Shown here one piece after another: positions 1 through 9,538 of a stretch of 64,000 nt of DNA (positions within the stretch are counted from its first letter, which is position 1; each line of letters begins with the position of its first letter). This DNA comes from Luteibacter pinisoli. GTDB taxonomy: Bacteria; Pseudomonadota; Gammaproteobacteria; Xanthomonadales; Rhodanobacteraceae. Under the pieces are notes generated by a model. The model made no database searches and had not been told where the DNA came from. It saw nothing but the letters and a program-made list of their open reading frames with translations. The stretch covers positions 1,054,001-1,118,000 of the forward strand of contig NZ_CP041046.1 of NCBI RefSeq assembly GCF_006385595.1, written 5' to 3'. A program made the translations under genes and the position numbers.

Positions 1-118
1 TCGATCCAAATGGACTTGAGGATTTTCCGCACTGCACGAAAGTGGTTTTTTCAACATATCGTTCTGAAACAGCTACTTACGGTGTAATGGTTGTCTTTAG
101 ATCGAGTTAAAAAAAGCG

Positions 119-147
119 TTGACATCGTTGTCACCGGCCCCTAAAAA
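119..147 (+). promoter_or_regulatory. Promoter with overlapping LacI-type operator for the mannoside locus
   Basis: A consensus -35 box TTGACA (119-124) lies 17 bp before TAAAAA (142-147), a usable -10. The palindrome TGACATCGTTGTCA (120-133) overlaps the -35 box; its two arms TGACA/TGTCA are exact and its centre is CG, as in operators of LacI-family repressors. Binding there would block RNA polymerase. No LacI gene is in the window, so the regulator is inferred. Bases 1-118 are AT-richer and hold nothing else I can name. Confidence 0.6.
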
Positions 148-280
148 TCGCCGCAGTAACACTGCTGCAACAGCGAGCAGGGCGACCCCACAACTCCGAC
201 GGACGAACGACGACGAACGCGGGCGCGAGCCCGTGCGGCTGCGTTCGCCTATCGAAACCCTTCCCCAAGGACATCGATAA

Positions 281-2926
281 ATGACCCACCGCATCAGCGC
301 CCTTTCCATGGCCATCATGGCCGGGCTATTCGCCACGGGCAGCGTGATGGCGCAGGACGCCACCACGCCGGCCCCGGCCACCACCACCGCCAACGCCCCC
401 AAGAAGGCCGACGCCACCACGGACGCGAACGCCCAGGACGCCGCCAACCTGCAGGGCGTGACCGTCACCGGTATCCGCGCCAGCCTGCAGAAGTCGCTCG
501 ACCTCAAGCGCAACTCGGATTCGATCGTCGACGCCATCTCGGCCGAAGACGTGGGCAAGTTCCCGGACACCAACGTGGCCGAGTCGCTGTCGCACCTGCC
601 GGGCCTTTCGGTGGACCGTAACTTCGGCGAAGGCGACAAGGTCAGCATCCTGGGTACCGACCCGGCGCTGAACCGCCTGATGCTCAACGGCCAGACCGTC
701 GCGTCCACCAACTGGACGTCGGACCCAAACAACCCGGACAGCCGCTCGTTCAACTACAGCCTGCTCGCCTCGGAAATCATCGGTAACGCCCAGGTCTACA
801 AGACCCCGCAGGCGAACATCGACGAGGGCTCGATCGGCGGTACCGTCATCGTCAACACCCGTCGCCCGCTCGACCTCCCGGCCAACACCCTCACCGGCAG
901 CGTCAGCTACGGCTATAACGACAGCGCCGACAAGGGCAAGCCGAACGCGTCCGTGCTGTACAGCTGGAAGAACAAGGACAGCACCTTCGGTGTCATCGGC
1001 TCGCTGATGCATTCGGACCGGATCATCGACCGCCAGGGCACCGAGATCTTCGGTTACCAGCGCGTCAACGACCCGACCGATACCAACCCGGACCACCAGT
1101 TCAACCCGGCCGTCGTCCCGACGGACGCCAAGGGTGTGTACCCGACCGCGGTGAACACCGCGTGGTTCCAGCAGCGCCGCACCCGTGACGGCGTGTCCAC
1201 CGGCCTGCAGTGGAAGCCGAACGAAGCGTTCGAGCTGAACTTCACCGGCCTGTACGTCACCGAGAAGTTCAACAACTTCAACCAGAGCCATTACGGCGAG
1301 TGGTCCGGTTCGGCCGCCAACGCCACGGCGCTGGGCTTCAACAACGGTGTCGCCACCAGCGGCAGCTACAACGCCAACACCTCGACCTACCTGGACGGCT
1401 ACGAGCGCGACTCGACCGTGAACACCGGCGTGGCCCAGCTGCGCGCGGACTGGTTCGGTGATGGTTGGACGGCGTCGTCGCAGATTGGCTACACCGGTTC
1501 CACCGGCGGCTCGGACGGCATCTACAACATGCAGTTCCAGGGCTTCGGTGGTTTCAACTACAACCTCGACGGCCAGCACCCGCAGATCAACTACAACGCC
1601 GGTGACAACCCGTCGGCGATGCTGGCCCACGGCGCCGGCTACAGCTACGCGCCCAGCTACGATCGCGAGCGTTACTTCCAGGCGGATTTCTCGCACGACG
1701 TGGCCTGGGGCCCGCTGAACCAGATCGAAGTCGGCATCAAGGCCACCAACCACCTGGACGGCCAGGACGCCTACTCGGCGCAGCTGCCCACCCAGGACGG
1801 CAACGGCCTGTCGCTGGCTAACTTCGCCAATGGCGGCACGCCGGGTGGCTACCTCAACGGCCTGAACGCCGCCGGCAACATGGGCGACTGGACGACGATC
1901 GACCCGGGCCTGATGAAGGCGTACATCCAGAGCATCAAGGACGGCCACGTCTCGCTCGACCCGAAGGCCACCTACAGCGTCGCCGAGCAGAACCGCGCGT
2001 TCTACATCCAGGGTGATTTCTCCGGTGACGACTACCGCGGCAACCTCGGCGTGCGCTACTACCGCACCCGTGACACGGTGAACGGCTACCAGTTCGTCGG
2101 CGACAACCAGTACGACCCGATCAACAAGCGCAGCACGTACCACGACTGGCTGCCCTCGTTTAACATCGCTTACGACGCCACCGATGCCCTGACGCTGCGC
2201 TTCGCCGCCGCCCAGACCATGGCTCGCCCGCGCTACCAGCAGATGACCCCGTACGTGGCGCTGGACGACCGCACGCTCACCGGGTCGCGTGGCAACACCG
2301 ACCTGGGTCCGTACAAGTCGACCAACTACGACGGCTCGGCCGAGTGGTACTTCTCGGAGAACAGCGTGCTGGCCGCGGAGCTCTTCTTCCGCCGCATCTC
2401 CGGCTACATCCTCAACACCAACGTGGCCGAGACCCACTACAACCTGACCAACCAGCGTGACGACGTGTACCAGATGCAGGTACCGATCAACGCCGGCGTG
2501 GCCAAGGTCAAGGGTGCGTCGATCAGCTACCAGCAGAACTTCCGCTACGGCTTCGGCATGCTGGCGAACTACACGTACTCCGACGCGACCACGAGCAACG
2601 ACTTCCCGCTGCCGTACAACTCGAAGAACGCGTTCACCATTTCGCCGTTCTACGAGCAGGGCCCGTACAGCGCCCGCGTGACCTACAGCTGGCGTTCGTC
2701 GTACTTCACCTCGATCGCCCAGTTGCAGTCGCAGCAGATCACCGGCATCTTCCGTGAACTGGACGCGTCGCTGGGTTACCAGATCAATGACCACCTGCGT
2801 GTCTCGCTGGATGCCACCAACCTGCTGAACGAGACCTACTTCGTGTACAACAACACCCCGGCAGAACCGCTGAACGCATACAAGAACGGTCGCACCTACA
2901 CCGTGACCCTGGGCTTCAAGCTGTGA
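281..2926 (+). CDS. TonB-dependent receptor (outer-membrane glycan importer)
   Basis: An 881-residue TonB-dependent receptor of the Xanthomonas/Caulobacter carbohydrate type, expected to move oligosaccharides across the outer membrane with TonB energy. A signal peptide (residues 1-25, ending SVMAQ) is followed by a TonB-box-like segment (LQGVTVTGIR), a plug domain (FPDTNVAESLSHLPG onward) and a long aromatic-rich region fitting a 22-strand barrel that ends YTVTLGFKL. The start has an AAGGA ribosome site 9 nt upstream. Its stop overlaps the start of the beta-mannosidase gene, and the three downstream mannosidases make mannose-containing glycans the likely substrate. Ligand specificity is inferred from context only. 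Confidence 0.93.
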   Translation: MTHRISALSMAIMAGLFATGSVMAQDATTPAPATTTANAPKKADATTDANAQDAANLQGVTVTGIRASLQKSLDLKRNSDSIVDAISAEDVGKFPDTNVAESLSHLPGLSVDRNFGEGDKVSILGTDPALNRLMLNGQTVASTNWTSDPNNPDSRSFNYSLLASEIIGNAQVYKTPQANIDEGSIGGTVIVNTRRPLDLPANTLTGSVSYGYNDSADKGKPNASVLYSWKNKDSTFGVIGSLMHSDRIIDRQGTEIFGYQRVNDPTDTNPDHQFNPAVVPTDAKGVYPTAVNTAWFQQRRTRDGVSTGLQWKPNEAFELNFTGLYVTEKFNNFNQSHYGEWSGSAANATALGFNNGVATSGSYNANTSTYLDGYERDSTVNTGVAQLRADWFGDGWTASSQIGYTGSTGGSDGIYNMQFQGFGGFNYNLDGQHPQINYNAGDNPSAMLAHGAGYSYAPSYDRERYFQADFSHDVAWGPLNQIEVGIKATNHLDGQDAYSAQLPTQDGNGLSLANFANGGTPGGYLNGLNAAGNMGDWTTIDPGLMKAYIQSIKDGHVSLDPKATYSVAEQNRAFYIQGDFSGDDYRGNLGVRYYRTRDTVNGYQFVGDNQYDPINKRSTYHDWLPSFNIAYDATDALTLRFAAAQTMARPRYQQMTPYVALDDRTLTGSRGNTDLGPYKSTNYDGSAEWYFSENSVLAAELFFRRISGYILNTNVAETHYNLTNQRDDVYQMQVPINAGVAKVKGASISYQQNFRYGFGMLANYTYSDATTSNDFPLPYNSKNAFTISPFYEQGPYSARVTYSWRSSYFTSIAQLQSQQITGIFRELDASLGYQINDHLRVSLDATNLLNETYFVYNNTPAEPLNAYKNGRTYTVTLGFKL

Positions 2927-5553
2927 TGCCCCGCGCGTCGCTGGCCCTGGCGCTCTGGCTTGCCGCTGGAGCGGCCAGTGCCGCGACGCCGGCGGAGAAG
3001 GACCTTTCCGCCGGCTGGCGGTTCCGCCTCGCTCCCGGGGCGGCCGCCAGCGACGCGCACCCTGATGTCAAGGACTGGCAGCCGGCCCACGTGCCGGGTG
3101 CCGTCCAGACCGACCTGCTCGCGCTCGGACGGGTGCAGGACCCGTTCTGGCGTGACAACGAAGCCAGCCTGCAATGGATCGGGCTGGCGGACTGGGATTA
3201 CCACCTGGACTTCGACGTGGACGCGGCCATGCTGGCGCGCGGCCACGTCGACCTCGTTTTCGACGGCCTCGATACCTTCGCGGACGTCTCCCTCAACGGG
3301 AAGAAGGTGCTCGCCGCGGACAACATGTTCCGGCAGTGGCGCCTCCCGGCGAAAACCGCCCTGAAGCAGGGCAAGAACGCCCTGGATGTCCATATCGCCT
3401 CGCCCGTCGGCAAGCTGCTGCCGTGGCTGATGAAGCAGCCGTACTCGCTGCCGGGCGAATTTGACTCCGCCTTCGGTGACGAGCCGAAGGGCAGGCAGAC
3501 CTCCAACTACGTGCGCAAGGCCAACTACCAGTACGGCTGGGACTGGGGTCCGCGTTACCTCACCGCCGGCATCTGGCAGCCGGTGCGCCTGGAAGCCTGG
3601 GACACGCTGCGCCTGGCCGATTTCCATGTCGCCCAGGACCACGTCGACGCTGACAGCGCCACCCTCCAGGCGCAGTTCGACGTGCGAGCGGACAAGGGCG
3701 GCCCCGTCCAGCTCAACGTCGAGTGGACCGCGCCGGACGGCAGCAAGGGCCACGAGGCCCGCGATGTCACCCTGGCCAAGGGCGAAAACCACGTGGCCGT
3801 GCCTGTCACCATCGCGCATCCGCAGCTCTGGTGGCCGGTGGGCTATGGCGATGCCAACCTCTACCACTTCCATGCGGATGTGACCGCTGGTGGCGCCGCC
3901 GTGGCCTCCGCCGACAAGGACACCGGCCTGCGCAGCGTCGAGCTGCGCCGCGAGAAGGATCAGTGGGGCAGGGGCTTCGCCTTCGTCGTCAATGGCGTGC
4001 CGATCTTCGCCAAGGGCGCCAACCTGATTCCGTTCGACAGCTTCCCCACGCGCGTCACCACGGCGCGGATGGAAGCCATCCTGCAATCGGCGCGCGACGC
4101 CAACATGAACATGCTGCGCATGTGGGGCGGTGGCACCTACCAGCCAGACGCCTTCTACGCCCTGGCCGACCGCATGGGCATCATGGTCTGGCAGGATTTC
4201 ATGTACGGCGGCGCGATCACCCCGTACGACAAGGCGTTCCAGGACAACGCCCGCATCGAGGCCATCGAGCAGGTGACCCGCCTGCGCGACCATCCGTCCA
4301 TCGTGCTGTGGGCCGGCAACAACGAAGTGCAGACCGGCTGGGACGACTGGCCGGATCGCCAGGACTTCCGCAAGTTCGTCAACGCCGATGAAGTGAAGAA
4401 GATCGACGACGGCATGCGCGAGCTGTTCGGCAAGACCCTGCGCGGCGTGATCAAGGATCTCTCGCCCAGCGTGCCCTACTGGGCCAGCTCGCCCAGCACC
4501 GATTACGAAGGCCCGGCCAACGTCGAGTCCGACGGTGATTTCCATTACTGGAAAGTGTGGTCCGGTTCCGAGCCGATCTCGCATTACCTGGACATGACCC
4601 CGCGCTTCCAGTCCGAGTACGGCCTGCAGTCGTTCCCGGTGATGGCCACGATCAAGGCCTTCGCCGAAGCCGGCGACATGCAGCCCGAGTCGAAGGTCAT
4701 GCGCGCGCACCAGAAGTTCGCCAACGGCGACGGCAACCAGCGCCTGCTGCTGTACATCCGTGCCGAGTACGGCGAGCCGAAGGACTTCCCCGCGTTCGTC
4801 TACCTCAGCCAGGTGATGCAGGCCGAAGGCATCGAGCTGGCCGCCGAGCACCTGCGCAGCGCCCGCCCGCGCAGCATGGGCTCGCTGTACTGGCAGCTCA
4901 ACGACGTGTGGCCGGGTGCCTCCTGGGCCAGCGTGGATTACTTCAACCGCTGGAAGGCCCTGCAGTTCCACGCGAAGCGCTTCTACGCGCCGGTGGACGT
5001 GGTGCCGATCCGTCGTGACGGCCACACGGAAGTGTTCGCGGTGTCTGATCGGGTGAAGGCCTTCGATGCCACGCTGCGCACCCGCGTCTATGCGATGGAC
5101 GGCAAGCTGCTGCGTGACAGCAGCCAGCCGGTGAACGCGGCGGCGCTGTCCAGCACCAGTGTGCTGAAGGCCGACGACGCGGCACTGCTGAAGGGTGCCG
5201 ACCCGAAGCACACCGTGGTCGCCTTCGACCTCGTGGAGCAGGGCAAGCCCGTCGCCAGCCACCTGCTGTACTTCGGTGCGGCGAAGGACCTGGCGCTGCC
5301 GGCGAAGCCCGAACTTTCCACCAGCGTGCGTGACACCGCCGATGGCCTGGTGATCACCGTCACCGCGAAGCGCCTGGCGCGCGCGGTGTGGGTGGACACG
5401 GGCGACGTCGACGTGCGCCTCGTCGATAACGCGTTTGACCTGCTTCCCGGTGAAAGCCGTGATATTGCCGTGGCCGGCAAGGCCGACGCCGCGACGCTCC
5501 GTCATGCCCTGACGGTAACCTCGCTTGTTGATGCATTGAAGGAGACCCGATAA
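2926..5553 (+). CDS. GH2 beta-mannosidase, secreted
   Basis: A glycoside hydrolase family 2 enzyme of about 875 residues, the usual length for beta-mannosidases; it removes terminal beta-linked mannose, as in the Man-beta-1,4-GlcNAc core of N-glycans. A signal peptide (to about residue 19, GAASA) points to the periplasm. Sugar-binding and immunoglobulin-like domains precede the TIM barrel. The acid/base glutamate sits in WAGNNEV (about E467) and the nucleophile in FQSEYG (about E564). ATG 2926 overlaps the receptor stop (TGATG), implying translational coupling; GTG at 2923 is an alternative one codon earlier. Mannose specificity is inferred from family resemblance and neighbours. Confidence 0.9.
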   Translation: MPRASLALALWLAAGAASAATPAEKDLSAGWRFRLAPGAAASDAHPDVKDWQPAHVPGAVQTDLLALGRVQDPFWRDNEASLQWIGLADWDYHLDFDVDAAMLARGHVDLVFDGLDTFADVSLNGKKVLAADNMFRQWRLPAKTALKQGKNALDVHIASPVGKLLPWLMKQPYSLPGEFDSAFGDEPKGRQTSNYVRKANYQYGWDWGPRYLTAGIWQPVRLEAWDTLRLADFHVAQDHVDADSATLQAQFDVRADKGGPVQLNVEWTAPDGSKGHEARDVTLAKGENHVAVPVTIAHPQLWWPVGYGDANLYHFHADVTAGGAAVASADKDTGLRSVELRREKDQWGRGFAFVVNGVPIFAKGANLIPFDSFPTRVTTARMEAILQSARDANMNMLRMWGGGTYQPDAFYALADRMGIMVWQDFMYGGAITPYDKAFQDNARIEAIEQVTRLRDHPSIVLWAGNNEVQTGWDDWPDRQDFRKFVNADEVKKIDDGMRELFGKTLRGVIKDLSPSVPYWASSPSTDYEGPANVESDGDFHYWKVWSGSEPISHYLDMTPRFQSEYGLQSFPVMATIKAFAEAGDMQPESKVMRAHQKFANGDGNQRLLLYIRAEYGEPKDFPAFVYLSQVMQAEGIELAAEHLRSARPRSMGSLYWQLNDVWPGASWASVDYFNRWKALQFHAKRFYAPVDVVPIRRDGHTEVFAVSDRVKAFDATLRTRVYAMDGKLLRDSSQPVNAAALSSTSVLKADDAALLKGADPKHTVVAFDLVEQGKPVASHLLYFGAAKDLALPAKPELSTSVRDTADGLVITVTAKRLARAVWVDTGDVDVRLVDNAFDLLPGESRDIAVAGKADAATLRHALTVTSLVDALKETR

Positions 5554-6990
5554 GTGAACCCGAGCCGCCGCAATATCATCAAGTGGATGTCCCTGGCGCC
5601 TGGCCTTGCCGTGGCCGGTGGGCTCAGCACCGCCGCCTTCGCCGCGCCGCGTTTTGAAAGCAAGCGCCCGCCGGTGGGCAAGCGCAAGTTCACCAGTGAA
5701 TCGGTGGAGAAGCTGATCGCTTCGACCAAGAAGAAGATCGCCGACCCCGAACTGGCATGGCTGTTCGAGAACTGCTTCCCGAACACGCTGGATACCACGG
5801 TGGAAGTGGGCCGCCTCGACGGCCACGAAGACACCTTCGTGGTCACCGGCGACATCGACGCGATGTGGCTGCGCGACTCCTCCGCCCAGGTGTGGCCGTA
5901 CCTGCCGCTGGTGGCGAAGGACGAGGCGCTGCGCAAGCTGTTCCGCGGCCTCATCCGCCGCCAGGCGCGCTGCATCAGCATCGACCCGTACGCCAACGCC
6001 TTCATGCCCGACCCGAAGGCCAAGAGCAACATGGACTGGTCGCAGCAGGACCAGACCGACATGAAGCCCGGCGTCGCCGAGCGCAAATGGGAAATCGACT
6101 CGCTGTGCTACCCGGTGCGCCTGGCGCACGGCTACTGGCAGGCCACGGGCGATCGCGAGCCGTTCGACGACAGCTGGCGCGCCGCGACCCAGCTCATCGT
6201 CAAGACGTTCAAGGAACAGCAGCGCAAGGACAACCTGGGCCCGTACCACTTCCAGCGCCCGGCCCTGAACCCCACCGACAGCCAGATGCTGCACGGCTTC
6301 GGCCCCCCGGGTAAGCCGGTGGGCATGATCGTCCAGGAATTCCGTCCGTCCGACGACGCCACCACGCTGCCGTTCAATATCCCCGGCAACCTGTTTGCCG
6401 TGGTGACCCTGCGCCGCCTCGCGCAGATGCACGGCACGTTCTATGGCGACCAGGGCTTTGTCGCCGAGTGCAATGCGCTGGCCGACGAAGTGGCCGCGGC
6501 GACGGAACAGTACGGCGTGATCCGCAACGGCCAGGACGAATACTGGGCCTACGAAGTGGACGGCTACGGCAACCAGCTGTTCATGGACGACGCCAACGTA
6601 CCCAGCCTGCTTGCGCTGCCATACCTGGAGACCACCGCCTACAACGCCCGTTATGCGCGCACCCGCGAGCTGGCGTGGAGCAGCAAGAATCCGTACTTCT
6701 TCAAGGGCACGGCCGGCGAAGGCATCGGTGGACCGCACGAGGGCCTGCGCTACATCTGGCCCATGTCGATCATGATGAAAGCCTTCACCACCACCGACGT
6801 GGCCGAGCAGCGCCAGTGCATCCACATGCTGAAGACCACCCACGGTGGCACCGGCTTCATGCACGAGGCGTTCGACCAGGACGACCCGAAGAATTTCACG
6901 CGTGCATGGTTCGCGTGGGCCAATACGTTGTTCGGCGAGCTGGTGGTCCACCTCGCTGACAAACACCCCGATGCACTGCGTCGCGTCTGA
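5554..6990 (+). CDS. GH125 exo-alpha-1,6-mannosidase
   Basis: A 478-residue protein of family GH125 (formerly DUF1237), metal-independent enzymes that release terminal alpha-1,6-linked mannose. The conserved block GDIDAMWLRDSSAQVW is near residue 105, with QEFRPSDDATTLPFNIPGN further on. The N-terminus (SRRNIIK followed by a hydrophobic run to about residue 30) looks like a Tat signal, so export in folded form is likely. It begins with GTG directly after the previous TAA, with AAGGAGA 9 nt upstream. With GH2 and GH92 it would dismantle branched mannan or high-mannose N-glycan cores. Confidence 0.9.
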   Translation: MNPSRRNIIKWMSLAPGLAVAGGLSTAAFAAPRFESKRPPVGKRKFTSESVEKLIASTKKKIADPELAWLFENCFPNTLDTTVEVGRLDGHEDTFVVTGDIDAMWLRDSSAQVWPYLPLVAKDEALRKLFRGLIRRQARCISIDPYANAFMPDPKAKSNMDWSQQDQTDMKPGVAERKWEIDSLCYPVRLAHGYWQATGDREPFDDSWRAATQLIVKTFKEQQRKDNLGPYHFQRPALNPTDSQMLHGFGPPGKPVGMIVQEFRPSDDATTLPFNIPGNLFAVVTLRRLAQMHGTFYGDQGFVAECNALADEVAAATEQYGVIRNGQDEYWAYEVDGYGNQLFMDDANVPSLLALPYLETTAYNARYARTRELAWSSKNPYFFKGTAGEGIGGPHEGLRYIWPMSIMMKAFTTTDVAEQRQCIHMLKTTHGGTGFMHEAFDQDDPKNFTRAWFAWANTLFGELVVHLADKHPDALRRV

Positions 6991-7016
6991 TCGCACCGAT
7001 TTCAGGAGTTATTTCC

Positions 7017-9452
7017 ATGGTTACCCGTCGACGTTTCATCCAGGGCATGGCCGCCGCCTCGGCACTTGGCCCGCTCGGTTCCCTCACCGCGCTGGCCAGT
7101 GGCGTAAAGCACGGCCTTGACGCGCCAGCTGCGGGCGGCGGCACCGCCCCGGATGGCGTCCTGGGTTACGTCGACGTTTTTGTCGGCACCGGCGGCCACG
7201 GTCACACCTACCCGGGTGCGACGCGGCCGTTCGGCATGGTCCAGCTCAGCCCGGATACGTACAACGCCGAGTGGGACGGTTCGTCCGGCTACCACCAGGG
7301 CGATGGTTCGATCATGGGCTTCTCGCACACCCACCTCTCGGGCACCGGCGCCGCCGACATGCTCGACTTCCTGGTGATGCCGTCGATGGGCCCGGTGCTG
7401 CTGCAGCCCGGCGACCGCGACTACGACGGCGTGAACTACGTCTCCCGCTTCGACGCGAAGAAGGTGAGCGGCGAGAAGGCCCCCAAGGGCTACAAGACCG
7501 ACGTGAAGGGTTACCGCTCGCACTACACCGGCGAGCAGGCACACCCGGGCTATTACCGCGTGAAGCTGACCAACCACGACATCCTGGCCGAGCTGACGGC
7601 CACGCTGCGTGCCGGCATCCATCGCTACACCTTCGGCAAGGACGGCGACGCACACGTCGTGCTCGACCTCGCCCATGGCTACCAGGACAACCCGAAGGAA
7701 GCCTGCCGCGTCACCGATGCCGAAGTGCGCGTCGTGGGCAATGACACGATCGTCGGCGGCCGCCGCGTATGGCAGTGGGCCTCGGGCCGCGTCATCTACT
7801 TCGCGATGAAGCTGTCGCGCCCGGCGTCCTCGATCACGCTGTACAACGAAGACAAGGCGCTTCCGGCCGGCACGGCCGAGGCCAAGGGCAACCACCTCAA
7901 GGCCGCGATCCACCTGGACAAGGCCAGCAGCGAGCCGCTGTTGGTGAAGGTCGGCATTTCCGGCGTCGACATCGACGGCGCGATGCGCAACCTCGATGGC
8001 GAAATCCCGGCGTGGGACTTCGACGGCGTGCGCGCCTCGGCCGAAGCCGAGTGGGCGGGCGAGCTGGCGAAGATCCAGATCGACAGCACGTCGGACAAGA
8101 TCAAGCGCACGTTCTACAGCTCGCTGTACCACACCATGCTCGCGCCGACGGTGTTCAGCGACATCGACGGCCGTTACCGCGGCATGGACAAGGCCGTGCA
8201 CACGCTGCCGGCCAACCGCCACAACTACAGCACCTATTCGCTGTGGGACACCTACCGCGCCGCGCACCCGCTGTACACGCTGTACCAGCCGGACCGCGTG
8301 CCCGACCTCGTCGACGGCATCGTCCGCCTGGCGGTGGAGAGCCCCAGCGGCGCGCCGGTGTGGCCGCTGCAGGGTATCGAGACGGTGTGCATGATCGGCT
8401 ACCACTCGGCGGTGGTCGTGGCGGAAGCGCAGGCCAAGGGCTTCACCGGCATCGATTACCAGAAGGGCTGGCCGGTGTTCCGTCGCCGCGCCATGCAGGA
8501 CGATTACTTCGGCCTGGGCTATTACCGTGCCAAGGGCTTCATCCCCAGCGACAAGGAAGGCGAGGCGGTCAGCAAGACGCTGGAATACGCCTACGACGAC
8601 TGGGCGGTGGCCAGCATGGCCGAGCACCTGGGCCATGCGGACGAAGCGAAGGCCCTGCGCGAGCGTTCGCGCAACTATCGCAACGTGTTCGACAAGGACA
8701 CCCAGTTCATGCGCCCGAAGGGCGTGGACGGCGAATGGCTGCAGCCGTTCGACCCGATCGCCATTGGCCATTCGAAGAAGTGGCGCGACTTCACCGAGTC
8801 GAATGCCTGGCAGGCCACGTTCCTGAACCAGCACGACGTGCACCAGTACATGGACCTGTTCGGCGGCGTGGATGGCTTCGAGAAGAAGCTGGATGCCCTG
8901 TTCAATGCGAACCCGACGCTGCCCGACAATGCGCCGCCGGATATCGCCGGCATGGTGGGCCAGTGCGCGTTCGGCAACGAGCCGTGCCATCACATGCCCT
9001 ACCTGTATGCGTACACCGGTTCGCACCACAAGACGGCCGCCAAGGTCCGCCTGATGCTCGACACCATGTACCTGCCCCAGCCGGATGGCCTGCCGGGTAA
9101 CGAAGACTGCGGCCAGATGAGCGCGTGGTACGTGATGAGCGCCATGGGCCTGTATGCCGTGGACCCGGTCAGCGCCAACTACGTGTTCGGCAGCCCCATC
9201 CTCGACCGTGCCCAGGTCCAGGTCGGCGGTGGCAAGGTGCTCACCATCGAGACCACCGGCAATGGCGACGGCAAGCCGTACATCCAGTCGGTGACCTGGA
9301 ACGGCCAGCCGTGGACGAAGAGCTGGATCAGCCACAAGGAGCTCGCCAGCGGCGGCACCCTCGTGTTCGCCATGGGCGCTACCCCGAACGAAGCCTTCGG
9401 CAAGGCCCCGGCGGATCGTCCGCCGAGCTTTGGCGAGTCGGCGAAGGCGTAA
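7017..9452 (+). CDS. GH92 alpha-1,2-mannosidase
   Basis: An 811-residue GH92 family protein, calcium-dependent inverting exo-alpha-mannosidases mostly acting on alpha-1,2 bonds. It opens with a Tat-type signal (TRRRFIQG). The family entry motif VGTGGHGHTYPGATRPFG follows near residue 56. GNEPCHH (E655) and GNEDCGQMSAW (D697) match the positions of the proposed catalytic acid and base in the family. AGGAG lies 9 nt before ATG. It is the last glycosidase of the operon. The linkage preference is inferred; GH92 members also act on alpha-1,3, alpha-1,4 and alpha-1,6 bonds. Confidence 0.92.
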   Translation: MVTRRRFIQGMAAASALGPLGSLTALASGVKHGLDAPAAGGGTAPDGVLGYVDVFVGTGGHGHTYPGATRPFGMVQLSPDTYNAEWDGSSGYHQGDGSIMGFSHTHLSGTGAADMLDFLVMPSMGPVLLQPGDRDYDGVNYVSRFDAKKVSGEKAPKGYKTDVKGYRSHYTGEQAHPGYYRVKLTNHDILAELTATLRAGIHRYTFGKDGDAHVVLDLAHGYQDNPKEACRVTDAEVRVVGNDTIVGGRRVWQWASGRVIYFAMKLSRPASSITLYNEDKALPAGTAEAKGNHLKAAIHLDKASSEPLLVKVGISGVDIDGAMRNLDGEIPAWDFDGVRASAEAEWAGELAKIQIDSTSDKIKRTFYSSLYHTMLAPTVFSDIDGRYRGMDKAVHTLPANRHNYSTYSLWDTYRAAHPLYTLYQPDRVPDLVDGIVRLAVESPSGAPVWPLQGIETVCMIGYHSAVVVAEAQAKGFTGIDYQKGWPVFRRRAMQDDYFGLGYYRAKGFIPSDKEGEAVSKTLEYAYDDWAVASMAEHLGHADEAKALRERSRNYRNVFDKDTQFMRPKGVDGEWLQPFDPIAIGHSKKWRDFTESNAWQATFLNQHDVHQYMDLFGGVDGFEKKLDALFNANPTLPDNAPPDIAGMVGQCAFGNEPCHHMPYLYAYTGSHHKTAAKVRLMLDTMYLPQPDGLPGNEDCGQMSAWYVMSAMGLYAVDPVSANYVFGSPILDRAQVQVGGGKVLTIETTGNGDGKPYIQSVTWNGQPWTKSWISHKELASGGTLVFAMGATPNEAFGKAPADRPPSFGESAKA

Positions 9453-9501
9453 CCCGGCGGCGCGTTCACGGCGGGTAGACCCTTGCCCGGACAACCTCTC
9501 T

Positions 9502-9524
9502 CCTTGCCGGGTGCGCCGGCAAGG
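9502..9524. other. 9-bp hairpin overlapping the next ribosome site
   Basis: CCTTGCCGG and CCGGCAAGG form a perfect 9-bp stem around a GTGCG loop, 50 bp after the GH92 stop. No U-run follows, so it is not a classical terminator. Its right arm touches the GGGGAGGG ribosome-binding sequence (9523-9530) of the gene at 9539. It may trim or end the mannosidase mRNA, or reduce translation of the next gene. Confidence 0.5.
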
Positions 9525-9538
9525 GGAGGGGATTAGCC

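Noticed and set aside
326..2794. 822-codon open frame antisense to the TonB receptor
   Set aside because: High-GC coding DNA gives long antisense frames; the translation is Val/Arg/Gly-rich, lacks known domains, and the sense strand is a clear receptor.
2896..6996. 1366-codon minus-strand frame over the GH2 and GH125 genes
   Set aside because: Same GC artefact; it ignores two well-supported glycosidases.
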